DNA of 7,258 nucleotides from Alphaproteobacteria bacterium TMED109 (GTDB taxonomy: Bacteria > Pseudomonadota > Alphaproteobacteria > TMED109). The position numbers and the translations under genes are program-made. Below the pieces are notes generated by a model. The model searched no databases, had not been told where the DNA came from, and was given only the letters and a program-made list of their open reading frames with translations. The DNA lies in the NCBI GenBank assembly GCA_002171375.1, contig NHFK01000029.1:1-7258 (forward strand). Reading direction: 5' to 3'. Shown here piece after piece: positions 1 to 5,788 of the stretch (positions are counted from its first letter, which is position 1; every line of letters begins with the position of its first letter).

Positions 1-645
1 AGTAAAGATAGTTTAAATGGAATAGGAGCTTGGAATAAGGAAGATTTTATAAAAGCTGTAAAAAAAGGAATAAGTCCTAATAATAAACCATATTATCCTG
101 CATTTCCATACAATTGGTATGTCAATATGAGTGAAAATGATATTTTAGATATATATGAATATATATATAGTTTGCCAGCTATTAGTAATAAAGTAACTAA
201 TCATAATTTAAAGTTTCCTTATAATATAAGAGAATTATTATGGTTTTGGAAATTTACAGAAAAAATAGTTAGTAATAAAAAATATGTAGATAACAATAAA
301 CAATATAAAAGAGGAGAGTATTTAGTAAATTCGGTTGCGCATTGCGGAGCATGCCATTCTCCAAGAACCTTTCTATCAATAATAAAAGACTATAATAATC
401 TTTCCGGACAAAAGGAAAGCTCAAAAATATTAAATGACGCCATTCCAAATATTTCTAATGATATAAATAATGGTATAGGTTTATGGTCAAGTTCTGATTT
501 AATATTTTTTCTTCAAACAGGAATTAAGCCAAATGGAGATTTTGCTGAAGAGGATATGTCTATGATAATTGAAAATGGTACCAAATATTTGAGTCTTAAT
601 GACTTAGAAGAAATAGCAAAATATATATTAAAGAATAATAATTAA
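1..645 (+). CDS. Diheme c-type cytochrome, C-terminal part (5' end outside window)
   Basis: The frame is open from base 1, so this is the last 214 residues of a larger protein. The ATG at 127 is internal, because the residues before it already match the family: a GIGAW motif at 8-12, a YYPAFPY motif at 31-37, then Met43, probably the axial ligand of the first heme. The CxxCH of that first domain lies upstream of the window. The second domain has CGACH at residues 115-119 (bases 343-357), a second GIG-W motif near 158-162, and Met186 in a GDF-x3-M context as likely sixth ligand. This two-domain layout is typical of the membrane-anchored diheme cytochromes related to the cytochrome subunits of alcohol and aldehyde dehydrogenases, which pass electrons from periplasmic dehydrogenases to the respiratory chain. 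The partner cannot be named. Lying tail to tail with a sox operon, it might be an electron acceptor for sulfur oxidation, but that is inference. Confidence 0.85.
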   Translation, partial: SKDSLNGIGAWNKEDFIKAVKKGISPNNKPYYPAFPYNWYVNMSENDILDIYEYIYSLPAISNKVTNHNLKFPYNIRELLWFWKFTEKIVSNKKYVDNNKQYKRGEYLVNSVAHCGACHSPRTFLSIIKDYNNLSGQKESSKILNDAIPNISNDINNGIGLWSSSDLIFFLQTGIKPNGDFAEEDMSMIIENGTKYLSLNDLEEIAKYILKNNN

Positions 646-654
646 AAATTAAAT

Positions 655-1167
655 TTAATAATTTTTTGAATCAAAATAATCAGCTAAAATTCCTACTCTA
701 GAAGAAATTTGATCCCATCTTTTAATATTTAGTAAAATAAGAATTGCATTAGATGTAGAAAAATTACCATTTAAAACTTTATCGTAACCTTCAGCGTAAC
801 TACTAACCAATGTGAAGGCTAATTCCTGTAAACCTGGTTGATGACCAATTATACCTACATTGTTTAATTTATCATCTAAAAATGATATATAATTAAGAAG
901 CATTTCATCAGATGCTCCATAAAGTTTTTTATCAACTATTTTATTTACAGAATAATTTAAATCATGTGATATTATATCCATAGTTTGAAGAGTTCTGAGT
1001 GAAGAAGAACAAAATAAAGCCTCTAAATTTTGGTTTTTACTTTTTAACCATTTATTCAAATTATTAGCTCTTTTTATACCTTTATTTATTAACTTTCTAT
1101 CATGGTCTTCAACTTCATGAGATGATGACTCTGCTTTTGCATGACGAATGATATATAAGTATTTCAT
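655..1167 (-). CDS. sixA: SixA-type phosphohistidine phosphatase (histidine phosphatase superfamily)
   Basis: The 170-residue protein is the usual length for SixA-like single-domain histidine phosphatases. The N-terminal RHAKAES motif (residues 8-14) supplies the catalytic Arg8 and His9. A DHDRKL-x3-G stretch (21-30) matches the SixA subgroup, Arg58 in SSSLRTLQT is the second phosphate-binding Arg, and His109 in GHQPGL is the second catalytic His. No signal peptide is visible, so it is cytoplasmic. SixA enzymes remove phosphate from phosphohistidine on signalling or phosphotransferase proteins; the target here is unknown. The ATG start is preceded by AAGGA inside the end of the upstream gene, and the spacing to that gene's stop is 3 nt, so it looks like the last gene of the sox/transsulfuration operon. 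Its role there is unclear and it may simply be carried along. The symbol rests on motif similarity only. Confidence 0.85.
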   Translation of the reverse strand: MKYLYIIRHAKAESSSHEVEDHDRKLINKGIKRANNLNKWLKSKNQNLEALFCSSSLRTLQTMDIISHDLNYSVNKIVDKKLYGASDEMLLNYISFLDDKLNNVGIIGHQPGLQELAFTLVSSYAEGYDKVLNGNFSTSNAILILLNIKRWDQISSRVGILADYFDSKNY

Positions 1168-1170
1168 ATA

Positions 1171-2346
1171 TCACATGTCCTTAACTGCTAATATAGCTCT
1201 CTCTAAATCATTTATTAAATCATCAATATGCTCTACTCCAACTGATAACCTAATTAGACCATCTTCAATTCCTAGATCTTTTCTTACATTTTTAGGTACT
1301 GCCGCATGAGTCATAATTGCAGGATGTTCTATCAAACTTTCAACTCCACCTAATGATTCAGCTAGTTGAAAAATCTGACATGTTTCCAAAAACCGTTTAG
1401 CTTTATCTAGGCCTCCAGATAAAACGCAAGTTACTATCCCTCCAAATCCATTCATTTGATTTTTTGCAATTTTATATCCTTCATGATTTTCTAAACCAGG
1501 GTAATATACTTTATTTATAATACTTTTTTCAGATAAATATTCAGCTATTTGCAGTGCATTACTACAATGACGTTCCATTCTTAAAGAGAGCGTTTTTAAT
1601 CCTCTTAATGCAAAAAATGCGTCAAAAGGTCCTTGAACTGCTCCTACTGAATTTTGTAAATAAGCAATTTTCTCAGCTTGCTCTTCTAATGAACATACTA
1701 CAATTCCACCAACCATATCAGAATGTCCATTTAAAAATTTTGTAGCTGAATGAACAACTATATCAAATCCATGTTCTATTGGTCTTTGAATATATGGGCT
1801 ACAAAAAGTATTATCAGCTACAGTAATAATATTATATTTCCTTGCTACCTTTGCTATAAATTCTAAATCAACAATTTTTAACATCGGATTAGTAGGAGTT
1901 TCTACCCATATCATTTTAGTATTTTTGGTTATTAATTTTTCTAAATTTGAATTAATAGATAAATCGCCAAAATTAAATTGTAAATTTGAAGTTCTTTTTC
2001 TAACATTTTCAAATAATCTTCGCGACCCACCATATAAATCATCCATTGCTAAAACTTCATCACCAGAATCAAGTAAAGATAGAACAGTATCAGCTGCAGC
2101 TAATCCTGAAGCAAATGCAAAAGCACTTTTACCTCCCTCTAAATCAGCCATACACATTTCATATGCTTTACGAGTAGGATTACCTGTTCGAGCATATTCA
2201 TAACCCTTATGAACTCCTGGACTATCCTGCACAAAAGTTGAAGATGCATAAATTGGAGTCATAATTGCCCCAGTGGATGGATCAGGGGATTGACCTGCAT
2301 GAATAGTTCTTGTAGCAAACTTTGATTTTGGAAGATTAGAAACCAT
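1171..2346 (-). CDS. Cystathionine gamma-lyase / gamma-synthase family PLP enzyme
   Basis: This 391-residue protein is a full-length Cys/Met-metabolism PLP enzyme (fold type I). Visible features are the phosphate-binding YAR at 51-53 contributed to the neighbouring subunit, SGLAA at 80-84, Tyr105 (DDLYGG) stacking on the cofactor, Asp178 (VADNTF) for the pyridine nitrogen, Lys203 (SATKFLNG) as the Schiff-base lysine, and Arg368 (IRLSVG) for the substrate carboxylate. The LAESLGGVESLIEHPA block (328-343) is characteristic of the gamma-lyase/gamma-synthase branch and argues against a beta-lyase. Lyase (cystathionine to cysteine, 2-oxobutyrate and ammonia) and synthase activities cannot be separated by motif; the adjacent cystathionine beta-synthase-like gene favours the lyase and a reverse transsulfuration pair. 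It lies 26 nt after that gene, with AGGA eight bases before the ATG. Such enzymes may also release sulfide from cysteine or homocysteine. Predicted cytoplasmic. Confidence 0.88.
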   Translation of the reverse strand: MVSNLPKSKFATRTIHAGQSPDPSTGAIMTPIYASSTFVQDSPGVHKGYEYARTGNPTRKAYEMCMADLEGGKSAFAFASGLAAADTVLSLLDSGDEVLAMDDLYGGSRRLFENVRKRTSNLQFNFGDLSINSNLEKLITKNTKMIWVETPTNPMLKIVDLEFIAKVARKYNIITVADNTFCSPYIQRPIEHGFDIVVHSATKFLNGHSDMVGGIVVCSLEEQAEKIAYLQNSVGAVQGPFDAFFALRGLKTLSLRMERHCSNALQIAEYLSEKSIINKVYYPGLENHEGYKIAKNQMNGFGGIVTCVLSGGLDKAKRFLETCQIFQLAESLGGVESLIEHPAIMTHAAVPKNVRKDLGIEDGLIRLSVGVEHIDDLINDLERAILAVKDM

Positions 2347-2372
2347 TTAAATATTCCTTTAATAAATTTTTA

Positions 2373-3350
2373 TTAATTATAGTTATTATCAGCTAACCAT
2401 TTTTTATCATATATTTTTAAATATTTATTACCAGTATCACAAACTAATGTAACAACATTTTTAGGTTTAGTTTGTTCTTTACAATACTTTATAGCAGCAG
2501 CAATTAATGTTCCACTTGAACTTCCAGATAAAACACCCTCTTTCTTTAAAACTAAATTACATGTGTCTAGTGCCTCTTTATCGGATATTGCATAAGCATG
2601 CGTAATAATAGGAAAATCTAGTAAAGGAGGAATATAATCTTCACCTATTCCTTCAACTAACCAACTTCCAACATTATCTGGTATAGTGCCAGTTTTAAAT
2701 TTTGGTTCTAAAATTGAGCCTACAGGATCTGCTAACACAATATCACAATTCTTATTTACATCTCTTAATGCCTTACCTACTCCAGTAATGGTACCCCCTG
2801 TTCCTACACCAGCACAAAAAGCATCAACTTTATTAGATAATTGGTCTAATATTTCTGGTCCAGTCCACTCATAATGTGCTTGTAAATTAGCATGATTTCC
2901 AAATTGATTAATATATAATGATCCCTCATGTTTACTAGCAATGGACTCTGCTAAATCTGCATAATATTCAGGATGACCCTTTTCTACATCTGAACGGGTA
3001 ATTACTACTTCAGCCCCAAGTGCTTCTAAATGAATTATCTTTTCTTTTGCCATTTTATCTGGCACCACTATAAGGCACTTATAACCTCTTAGTAATGCTA
3101 TCAAAGCAAGTCCAATTCCGGTATTGCCTGCCGTAGCTTCAATAATTAAACCTCCTTTTTTTAAGCTGCCATTATTTTCAGCTTTCTCAATCATGTACTT
3201 TGCCGGACGATCTTTAATTGAACCACCTGGATTTTGAGACTCTAATTTTAAAAATAATTTGCATAAGCCAGTATCTATATTCATGACCTCTAGCAAAGGA
3301 GTATTTCCTATCAAGTCTAAGACTGAGTTAGTTGGCTGTTGTATGCCCAT
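2373..3350 (-). CDS. Cystathionine beta-synthase / cysteine synthase family PLP enzyme
   Basis: The 325-residue protein is a fold-type II PLP enzyme. Lys46 in NPGGSIKDR is the Schiff-base lysine, TAGNTG (73-78) is the substrate carboxylate loop with the Asn76 that contacts the cofactor, GTGGT (183-187) binds the PLP phosphate, and Ser277 or a neighbour in SGSSSG lies by the pyridine nitrogen. The VEGIGEDYIPPLLD block (232-245) and the C-terminal VTLVCDTGNKYL block (300-311) resemble cystathionine beta-synthase catalytic domains more than classical CysK. It lacks the heme-binding N-terminus and the C-terminal CBS-domain pair of animal enzymes, as bacterial homologues usually do. The expected reaction is homocysteine plus serine (or an activated serine) to cystathionine; O-acetylserine sulfhydrylase remains possible. 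It starts 27 nt after soxA, with AGGA six bases before the ATG, and is followed by its probable pathway partner. No signal peptide, so cytoplasmic. Confidence 0.87.
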   Translation of the reverse strand: MGIQQPTNSVLDLIGNTPLLEVMNIDTGLCKLFLKLESQNPGGSIKDRPAKYMIEKAENNGSLKKGGLIIEATAGNTGIGLALIALLRGYKCLIVVPDKMAKEKIIHLEALGAEVVITRSDVEKGHPEYYADLAESIASKHEGSLYINQFGNHANLQAHYEWTGPEILDQLSNKVDAFCAGVGTGGTITGVGKALRDVNKNCDIVLADPVGSILEPKFKTGTIPDNVGSWLVEGIGEDYIPPLLDFPIITHAYAISDKEALDTCNLVLKKEGVLSGSSSGTLIAAAIKYCKEQTKPKNVVTLVCDTGNKYLKIYDKKWLADNNYN

Positions 3351-3377
3351 AATAATTCCTATTTATTTTGATTTTTA

Positions 3378-4181
3378 TTATCTTCTTACAGAAGGACTTT
3401 CTAAAAGAAGTCCGTTCCCTCTCCATGCAATATAAAGCTGTAATGCATTATAGTCATCATGTCCAATTTTTAAAGGTTCAGCTCTTGCTTGATTATTACA
3501 AAATTGAAACCTTCTATGAACTGAAGCAATATTTTCCCATCTCATTAAATAAGACGGAAAACCATTAATATGCCCCTGACTAATTTTTTCAGCTCTCAAA
3601 TAACTTCCTGCTAAATTATCATGACACTGATTACAAGCTAAATTCATTTGTCCTACTCTCTCAAAATAAATTTCTTTTCCTCTATTAAAATACTTTTGAG
3701 CCTCTGCTTCAATACTAACATTCATTGGCAGGCCTTTAGAAATATAAGTTATAAAACTAGACAAAGATAATAAATTATTACTTTCTAATAAATAGGGTTC
3801 TACATTCATATTATTGTCTAAACAAATATTTATTTTTTGTTCTAAATTAATTAATTTATTTTCATAAATTTTTGGATAAGTGGTTGCTACACCAATCAAT
3901 GAGTTATTATTCTGATTATGGCAATTAGAACAAGCTATATTATTATTCCCCATTTGTATGTTAAACAGCTCACTTCCTCTTTCAACCCAAATCATTCCAG
4001 GGTTTTCAAACTCGTCTAGCTCTATAGCTTTTGTTTCTTCTCTAGAAAAATAGCTACCAGATTTTAATTCACTTTTTTTATAAGGCTTTTCAGAGTTTTT
4101 ATAATTAGACTCTTCTTCAGCTACTAAATCTAAAGAAGAAAATAATATTAAAGCAAAAAAACATTTAATTACATAAGACAT
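3378..4181 (-). CDS. soxA: SoxA, diheme c-type cytochrome subunit of the SoxAX L-cysteine S-thiosulfotransferase
   Basis: The 267-residue protein begins with a Sec signal peptide (hydrophobic stretch about 7-20, likely cleavage after DLVA). It has two heme sites, CSNCH at 84-88 and CNQCH at 183-187, so it is the diheme type of SoxA. Cys120 (in KINICLD) is placed to be the distal ligand of the first heme. Cys228 in FQFCNNQARAEPL is the conserved active-site cysteine that ligates the second heme and can carry a persulfide. The DDYNALQLYIAWRGNGL region and the SPSVRR C-terminus are strong family signatures. With SoxX it oxidatively attaches thiosulfate to the SoxY cysteine in the periplasm. Its ATG directly abuts the soxZ stop (TAA-ATG) and no clear ribosome binding site is seen, so translational coupling is likely. 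soxB does not follow; the next gene is a PLP enzyme. Confidence 0.96.
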   Translation of the reverse strand: MSYVIKCFFALILFSSLDLVAEEESNYKNSEKPYKKSELKSGSYFSREETKAIELDEFENPGMIWVERGSELFNIQMGNNNIACSNCHNQNNNSLIGVATTYPKIYENKLINLEQKINICLDNNMNVEPYLLESNNLLSLSSFITYISKGLPMNVSIEAEAQKYFNRGKEIYFERVGQMNLACNQCHDNLAGSYLRAEKISQGHINGFPSYLMRWENIASVHRRFQFCNNQARAEPLKIGHDDYNALQLYIAWRGNGLLLESPSVRR

Positions 4182-4592
4182 TTACATAATATCTTTACTA
4201 GAATTTATACTATCTATTTTTATAGGCAGTATTTCTTTACCATCTTTATCGTAAACGACCAGGACCGCTTTTTTATAGCTAGATTGCCCATAGTCATCAA
4301 CCCATTCTACTTCTACCAGTCCAGAAGTAATAGCCTTCATTTTAAAGGACATAAAAGGATTTGCAGAAACACCAGAATACCACTGACTTTTAAAAATTTG
4401 CATTCCGTTAAAACGACAAATCACGGTATCTATAATTTTTTTAGGATATATAACACCAGTTTCGGGGTCTCTTCTTACTCCAGGTTCCATAACATGCTCT
4501 GCCATAGTTTTAATTATTATAATTTCTCCTTTATTTGCACTTTTAGGAACTTTTAAACGTCTTCTCCAATTTTTTCTTTCTTCATTTGCCAT
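4182..4592 (-). CDS. soxZ: SoxZ, sulfur-carrier partner subunit, with C-terminal extension
   Basis: SoxZ is the partner of SoxY in the periplasmic SoxYZ carrier. It has no signal peptide, as in the family, where it is exported together with SoxY. The core is recognisable from LKVPKSANKGEIIIIKT (13-29), a HVMEPGVRRD segment (33-42), PKKIIDTVICRFNG (50-63), GVSANPFMSFKMKA (74-87) and GLVEVEWVDDYG (91-102). Family members usually end soon after the beta strand corresponding to residues 106-113; this one continues to 136, adding roughly 23 residues (DKDGKEILPIKIDSIN and on). The N-terminus is also a few residues longer and rich in Arg/Lys. The ATG shares one base with the soxY stop (TAATG), which ties its translation to soxY. 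Confidence 0.94.
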   Translation of the reverse strand: MANEERKNWRRRLKVPKSANKGEIIIIKTMAEHVMEPGVRRDPETGVIYPKKIIDTVICRFNGMQIFKSQWYSGVSANPFMSFKMKAITSGLVEVEWVDDYGQSSYKKAVLVVYDKDGKEILPIKIDSINSSKDIM

Positions 4593-5116
4593 TAACTACA
4601 AGCCCCAATAGTTACATCCACATAAGACTTTGTTTCTCCTACCGTGCCGTCAGCCATTTCAGCAATAGCAACTATATTAGAACTAGTTCGCATTCTAATT
4701 CTAATAGATACACTTGCTTCTCCAGAAAAAGGTGTAAAATAAAATTTAGCAATTTCAGGAAAAGGATTATCCAAAACTAATATATGAACAGTTTTAGGAA
4801 AATCATTATTATTCATAGAACAATTTACAGAAAAACTTATTGGCACTGTATTTCCATTTTCAGCTATATCAGGTGCTTTCAAATTTATTAAATTATCTCT
4901 TATTTCTCTGCCTTTAATAATATTTTTAACTATTCTTTGAGCCTCTACAGGGTCAGGTTCTATTCTAAAAGTTTGACGATATGTTTGAAAACGATCTCTA
5001 AAAGGCTGACCTGCTTTAAATTCAGCTATTGCTGACTTATTACATAAAGCAATAAAAAAACCTGACAAAAAAGAAAAAACCTTTCTTCTACTATAACTTT
5101 TATTATTTATATTCAT
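4592..5116 (-). CDS. soxY: SoxY, sulfur-compound carrier protein, with an atypical GACS tail
   Basis: SoxY carries sulfur intermediates covalently on a C-terminal cysteine in the periplasm. From the ATG at 5116 the protein has 174 residues. A twin-arginine motif SRRKVF (9-14) followed by a hydrophobic stretch fits Tat export, usual for SoxY, since it is exported folded with SoxZ. Family segments are VPISFSVNCSM (91-101), LVLDNPFPEIAKF (113-125), SIRIRMRTSSNIVAIAEM (137-154) and SYVDVTIG (164-171). The end is Gly-Ala-Cys173-Ser instead of the usual Gly-Gly-Cys-Gly-Gly; the carrier cysteine is kept but the flexible glycines around it are partly lost. I chose ATG 5116 because AAGG lies six bases upstream; the longer frame starts with TTG at 5137, overlapping the soxX stop, without a clear ribosome binding site. 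The stop overlaps soxZ by one base. Confidence 0.93.
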   Translation of the reverse strand: MNINNKSYSRRKVFSFLSGFFIALCNKSAIAEFKAGQPFRDRFQTYRQTFRIEPDPVEAQRIVKNIIKGREIRDNLINLKAPDIAENGNTVPISFSVNCSMNNNDFPKTVHILVLDNPFPEIAKFYFTPFSGEASVSIRIRMRTSSNIVAIAEMADGTVGETKSYVDVTIGACS

Positions 5117-5122
5117 ATCTAA

Positions 5123-5126
5123 CCTT
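5123..5126 (-). promoter_or_regulatory. Ribosome binding site deciding the soxY start
   Basis: On the minus strand AAGG stands six bases before ATG 5116, within the 17-nt gap after the soxX TGA. It supports the ATG over the TTG at 5137, which would add seven residues in front of the Tat signal and has no comparable site upstream. Confidence 0.6.
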
Positions 5127-5133
5127 ATATTAA

Positions 5134-5583
5134 TCAATCTTTAAGCGTGGCTAACCAACTAATTACATCTTCTATTTCTTGGGCCGATAAAATTGATTTT
5201 TCTGTATATTTTTTATCTACTCTTTTTAATCCTCTTACTTTATAAAAAGCTGGCATTATAGTATCTGGATTTAATACATAAGGGTTTACTAATCTAAGCC
5301 TTAGTTCTGCAATTGTATAACGATTTCCAATACCTGCCAAACTTGGCCCTATATTTCCTTGAAATATATCATCGTACATAGGAACTTTATGACATGCTAA
5401 GCAATTTCCTTGCCTTGAAAGCGCTACCTCACGTCCATTTTTTATATTACCTTCTATATTAGTCAATGAATAAGGAATGGAATAATCAATTATATCGTAT
5501 GATATCAAATCCTCATTTGCGTTAACATAACTCACTAAAAAATATATATTTGTTATTATTATAATTAATGTTCTTAAATACAT
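5134..5583 (-). CDS. soxX: SoxX, monoheme c-type cytochrome subunit of SoxAX
   Basis: The 149-residue protein has a Sec signal peptide (hydrophobic 5-20, probable cleavage after VNA at 21-23). A single heme site, CLACH at 61-65, follows NGREVALSRQGN, and Met110 in DTIMPAFY is the likely distal ligand. The GPSLAGIGNRYT segment (79-90) and the C-terminal LSAQEIEDVISWLATLKD helix (132-149) are typical of SoxX. The small SoxX subunit takes electrons from SoxA during the oxidative joining of thiosulfate to SoxYZ and passes them to the respiratory chain. It is the first gene of the leftward operon, preceded by the divergent control region. The ATG has only a weak GAG ribosome binding site seven bases upstream. 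It is followed by soxY after 17 nt. Confidence 0.95.
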   Translation of the reverse strand: MYLRTLIIIITNIYFLVSYVNANEDLISYDIIDYSIPYSLTNIEGNIKNGREVALSRQGNCLACHKVPMYDDIFQGNIGPSLAGIGNRYTIAELRLRLVNPYVLNPDTIMPAFYKVRGLKRVDKKYTEKSILSAQEIEDVISWLATLKD

Positions 5584-5603
5584 CTAATTTCTCAAATATA
5601 ATT

Positions 5604-5637
5604 AACAATATCTTAAATTATTATATAGAATATTGTT
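5604..5637. promoter_or_regulatory. Inverted repeat flanking the candidate soxX -10 box (possible operator)
   Basis: AACAATAT at 5604-5611 and its exact reverse complement ATATTGTT at 5630-5637 form an 8-bp perfect inverted repeat with 18 bases between the arms. The candidate soxX -10 box (5620-5625) lies between them; one arm falls in the -35/-10 spacer and the other just after the expected transcription start. That is where a repressor would bind. In Paracoccus and relatives the sox genes are repressed by an ArsR-family SoxR protein, but no regulator gene is in this window, and chance repeats are common in AT-rich DNA. Confidence 0.35.
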
Positions 5638-5648
5638 TGAATAAACCA
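5620..5648 (-). promoter_or_regulatory. Candidate sigma70-type promoter of the sox operon
   Basis: On the minus strand a perfect TATAAT (5620-5625) is preceded at 17 bp by TTGGTT (5643-5648), which matches the -35 consensus only in its first three bases. Transcription would start near 5613, giving a leader of about 30 nt to soxX. TATAAT is cheap in such AT-rich sequence, so the call rests mainly on spacing and position. Confidence 0.4.
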
Positions 5649-5673
5649 ATATATGATTATAAAGAATAAATAA

Positions 5674-5690
5674 CTATTATTAAATAATAG
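5674..5690. repeat. Perfect 7-bp dyad in the divergent intergenic region
   Basis: CTATTAT at 5674-5680 and ATAATAG at 5684-5690 are perfect reverse complements around a 3-base centre. The dyad sits near the middle of the 205-bp divergent region. It has no GC-rich stem or T-run, so it is not a convincing terminator; a protein-binding site or chance are both open. Confidence 0.35.
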
Positions 5691-5725
5691 CATTATTAAA
5701 ATTCTAACGAGAGTAAAAACTAAAA

Positions 5726-5731
5726 TATAAT
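5726..5731 (+). promoter_or_regulatory. Weak candidate -10 box for the CaiB/BaiF gene
   Basis: A perfect TATAAT lies 57 bp before the ATG at 5789. The hexamer 17 bp upstream (TCTAAC, 5703-5708) is a poor -35 box. A second possibility is TTGTTA at 5738-5743 with TTATAT at 5762-5767 (18-bp spacer), which would start transcription close to the ribosome binding site. The sequence cannot decide between them. Confidence 0.2.
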
Positions 5732-5778
5732 ATTAAATTGTTAAAAATATTTTTTAAATTATTATATGATATATATAT

Positions 5779-5782
5779 GGAG
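5779..5782 (+). promoter_or_regulatory. Strong ribosome binding site of the CaiB/BaiF gene
   Basis: GGAG lies six bases before ATG 5789 in an otherwise G-poor leader, the clearest ribosome binding site in the window. It fixes the start of the gene. Confidence 0.7.
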
Positions 5783-5788
5783 ATTTAA

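Noticed and set aside
150..173. TATATA-rich stretch resembling a short tandem repeat
   Set aside because: It is coding sequence for an Ile/Tyr/Glu-rich helix of the cytochrome and reflects codon use in an AT-rich genome.
127..645. A complete 172-residue protein starting at ATG 127
   Set aside because: The same frame is open to base 1 and the upstream residues (GIGAW, YYPAFPY) are family-conserved, so the ATG is an internal methionine, probably the heme ligand.
644..666. Inverted repeat AAAAATT ... AATTTTT between the convergent cytochrome and sixA genes, considered as a bidirectional terminator
   Set aside because: The stem is seven A-T pairs only with a 9-base loop, too weak for an intrinsic terminator and expected by chance in this composition.
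1554..2203. Plus-strand open frames opposite the cystathionine gamma-lyase-like gene
   Set aside because: They are antisense to a gene whose every catalytic motif is intact and show no domain.
2686..3568. Plus-strand open frames opposite the CBS-like gene and soxA
   Set aside because: Both are short, antisense to conserved genes and without recognisable features.
4284..4780. Two plus-strand open frames opposite soxZ and soxY
   Set aside because: They are antisense to well-conserved genes, with Ser/Asn/Phe-rich translations typical of reverse-strand reading.
5738..5760. Palindromic A/T run (AAAAATATTTTT) before the CaiB/BaiF gene
   Set aside because: It is a simple A/T tract; it may bend DNA but nothing marks it as a terminator or specific site.
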